Assembly: GCA_009936885.1 (NCBI GenBank)
Contig: JAACDT010000134.1
Location: 1 to 5,508, forward strand
Length of the DNA stretch: 5,508 nucleotides
Direction: 5' to 3'
Origin: Alphaproteobacteria bacterium
Lineage (GTDB): Bacteria; Pseudomonadota; Alphaproteobacteria; Puniceispirillales; Puniceispirillaceae
The notes below the pieces were generated by a model. That model was given only the letters and a program-made list of their open reading frames with translations. It made no database searches and was not told where the DNA came from. The position numbers and the translations under genes were made by a program. The stretch's first letter is position 1. Each line of letters starts with the position of its first letter. Below are positions 4,933 to 5,508 of this stretch, in pieces.

Positions 4933-5508
4933 TTACTTAATCAGATGCGTAAGCTTTATAAAAACATCATCAAACATGTGCTGCGTAAGACGTCCTGTAT
5001 TCACATTATATCGCGAACAATGATAGGAATTCAAAAGGGATAAATCTGGTTTAATTTTGTGTGATTTGCAATGAGAAAAAAGATGGTCTTTGGCAGGTAA
5101 TTTAAAATGTCTGATAAGCGTATCATGCGCAATTCTGCCAAGACAAAGAATTACTTTTAACTGTTGCATTCACTCAAGCTCGGTTGATAGGAACGGGCGA
5201 CAATTATTTATCTCAGAGCCGATAGGTTTATTTTGCGGCGGCACACACCGCACTGCATTTGCTATTCTAACATTTATTAACGAGAGAGTGTCATTTCCAT
5301 TTGAGTCATAATTTCCAGAGGCAAAGCCATGAGATATGAGTGTCTGATAGAGTGTGTCGCCTGCAAAATCACCTGTAAATGGCCTGCCGGTTCTGTTTGC
5401 GCCTCGCAGTCCCGGTGCAAGTCCTAAAATAAGAATTTCAGCATTAATACTGCCAAAAGAGGGAACTGGGGCATTATGCCAGTCTGGATTATCCTGTCTC
5501 GATTTATC
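4933..5508 (-). pseudogene. Family 5 (UdgB-type) uracil-DNA glycosylase, interrupted by TGA and cut by window edge
   Basis: Uracil-DNA glycosylases excise uracil from DNA to start base excision repair. Reading leftward from 5508, 112 codons precede an in-frame TGA at 5172-5170, then 78 codons in the same frame run to TAA at 4935-4933. The first part has motif 1, GLAPGLRGANRTGRPFTGD (visible residues 29-47), and the last two cluster cysteines, C88-x14-C103, of the family's 4Fe-4S site; the first two, with the start codon, lie beyond the window. The second part has LGRIAHD and motif 2, SYHCSRYNVNTGRLT, with the key His in SYHCS. The alignment runs through the TGA without an indel, at a position I recall as variable, between PFL-x5 and the LKVILCLG strand. 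A FSHC replaces the usual F-HG, a possible sign of decay. ATG follows the TGA directly, so the second half could be made by reinitiation. Nonsense mutation, sequence error and readthrough all remain possible. Confidence 0.8.

Noticed and set aside
4769..5023. Plus-strand open frame of 84 codons spanning the end of smpB
   Set aside because: It lies in another frame of smpB and then antisense to the conserved end of the glycosylase; no motif supports it.
5090..5311. Plus-strand open frame of 73 codons at the right end
   Set aside because: It is antisense to the glycosylase motifs, which are strongly conserved in the minus-strand frame.
4933..5508. Genome with UGA read as tryptophan
   Set aside because: Only one internal TGA is seen, at a position I recall as variable in the family, while all other Trp codons counted are TGG.

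Overview
The window looks like a chromosomal segment of an AT-rich alphaproteobacterium. The pointers are a DUF2842-type small membrane protein (a mostly alphaproteobacterial family), a long-form HPF, a dapA-smpB pair, and a family 5 (UdgB-type) uracil-DNA glycosylase of the form common in that class. Reading frames are tightly packed and mostly housekeeping or DNA-repair-like. I see no mobile element, CRISPR array, tRNA or rRNA.

Layout. Positions 1-217 are a very AT-rich leader with no gene and one plausible sigma-70-like promoter. A rightward block follows: a DUF2842 membrane protein (218-421), a SprT-like zinc metalloprotease (512-991), and an AlkB-like 2OG-Fe(II) oxygenase (984-1604) whose start overlaps the protease stop. 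Two leftward genes face this block: hpf (2245-1601) and a PLP-dependent threonine/serine dehydratase (3434-2460). They are separated by a 214-base gap that holds the hpf leader. A divergent control region of about 120 bases, carrying a perfect 8-base inverted repeat, separates the dehydratase from the rightward dapA-smpB operon (3555-4932). Facing smpB and abutting it exactly is a leftward uracil-DNA glycosylase, cut by the right edge and broken by one in-frame TGA at 5172-5170.

How the genes relate. The protease and the oxygenase are probably translationally coupled and may form a small DNA-damage pair, by analogy with Spartan/SprT and AlkB; this is inference. DapA makes the first committed lysine/diaminopimelate intermediate, and SmpB serves tmRNA ribosome rescue. 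HPF dimerises idle ribosomes. The dehydratase turns threonine or serine into 2-oxo acids and ammonia.

The most notable point is the uracil-DNA glycosylase. It aligns on both sides of the TGA with no indel, and the next codon is ATG. Twelve of twelve Trp codons in the window are TGG, so a nonsense mutation, a read error or split translation is more likely than a UGA=Trp code. I found no convincing undescribed multi-gene system.
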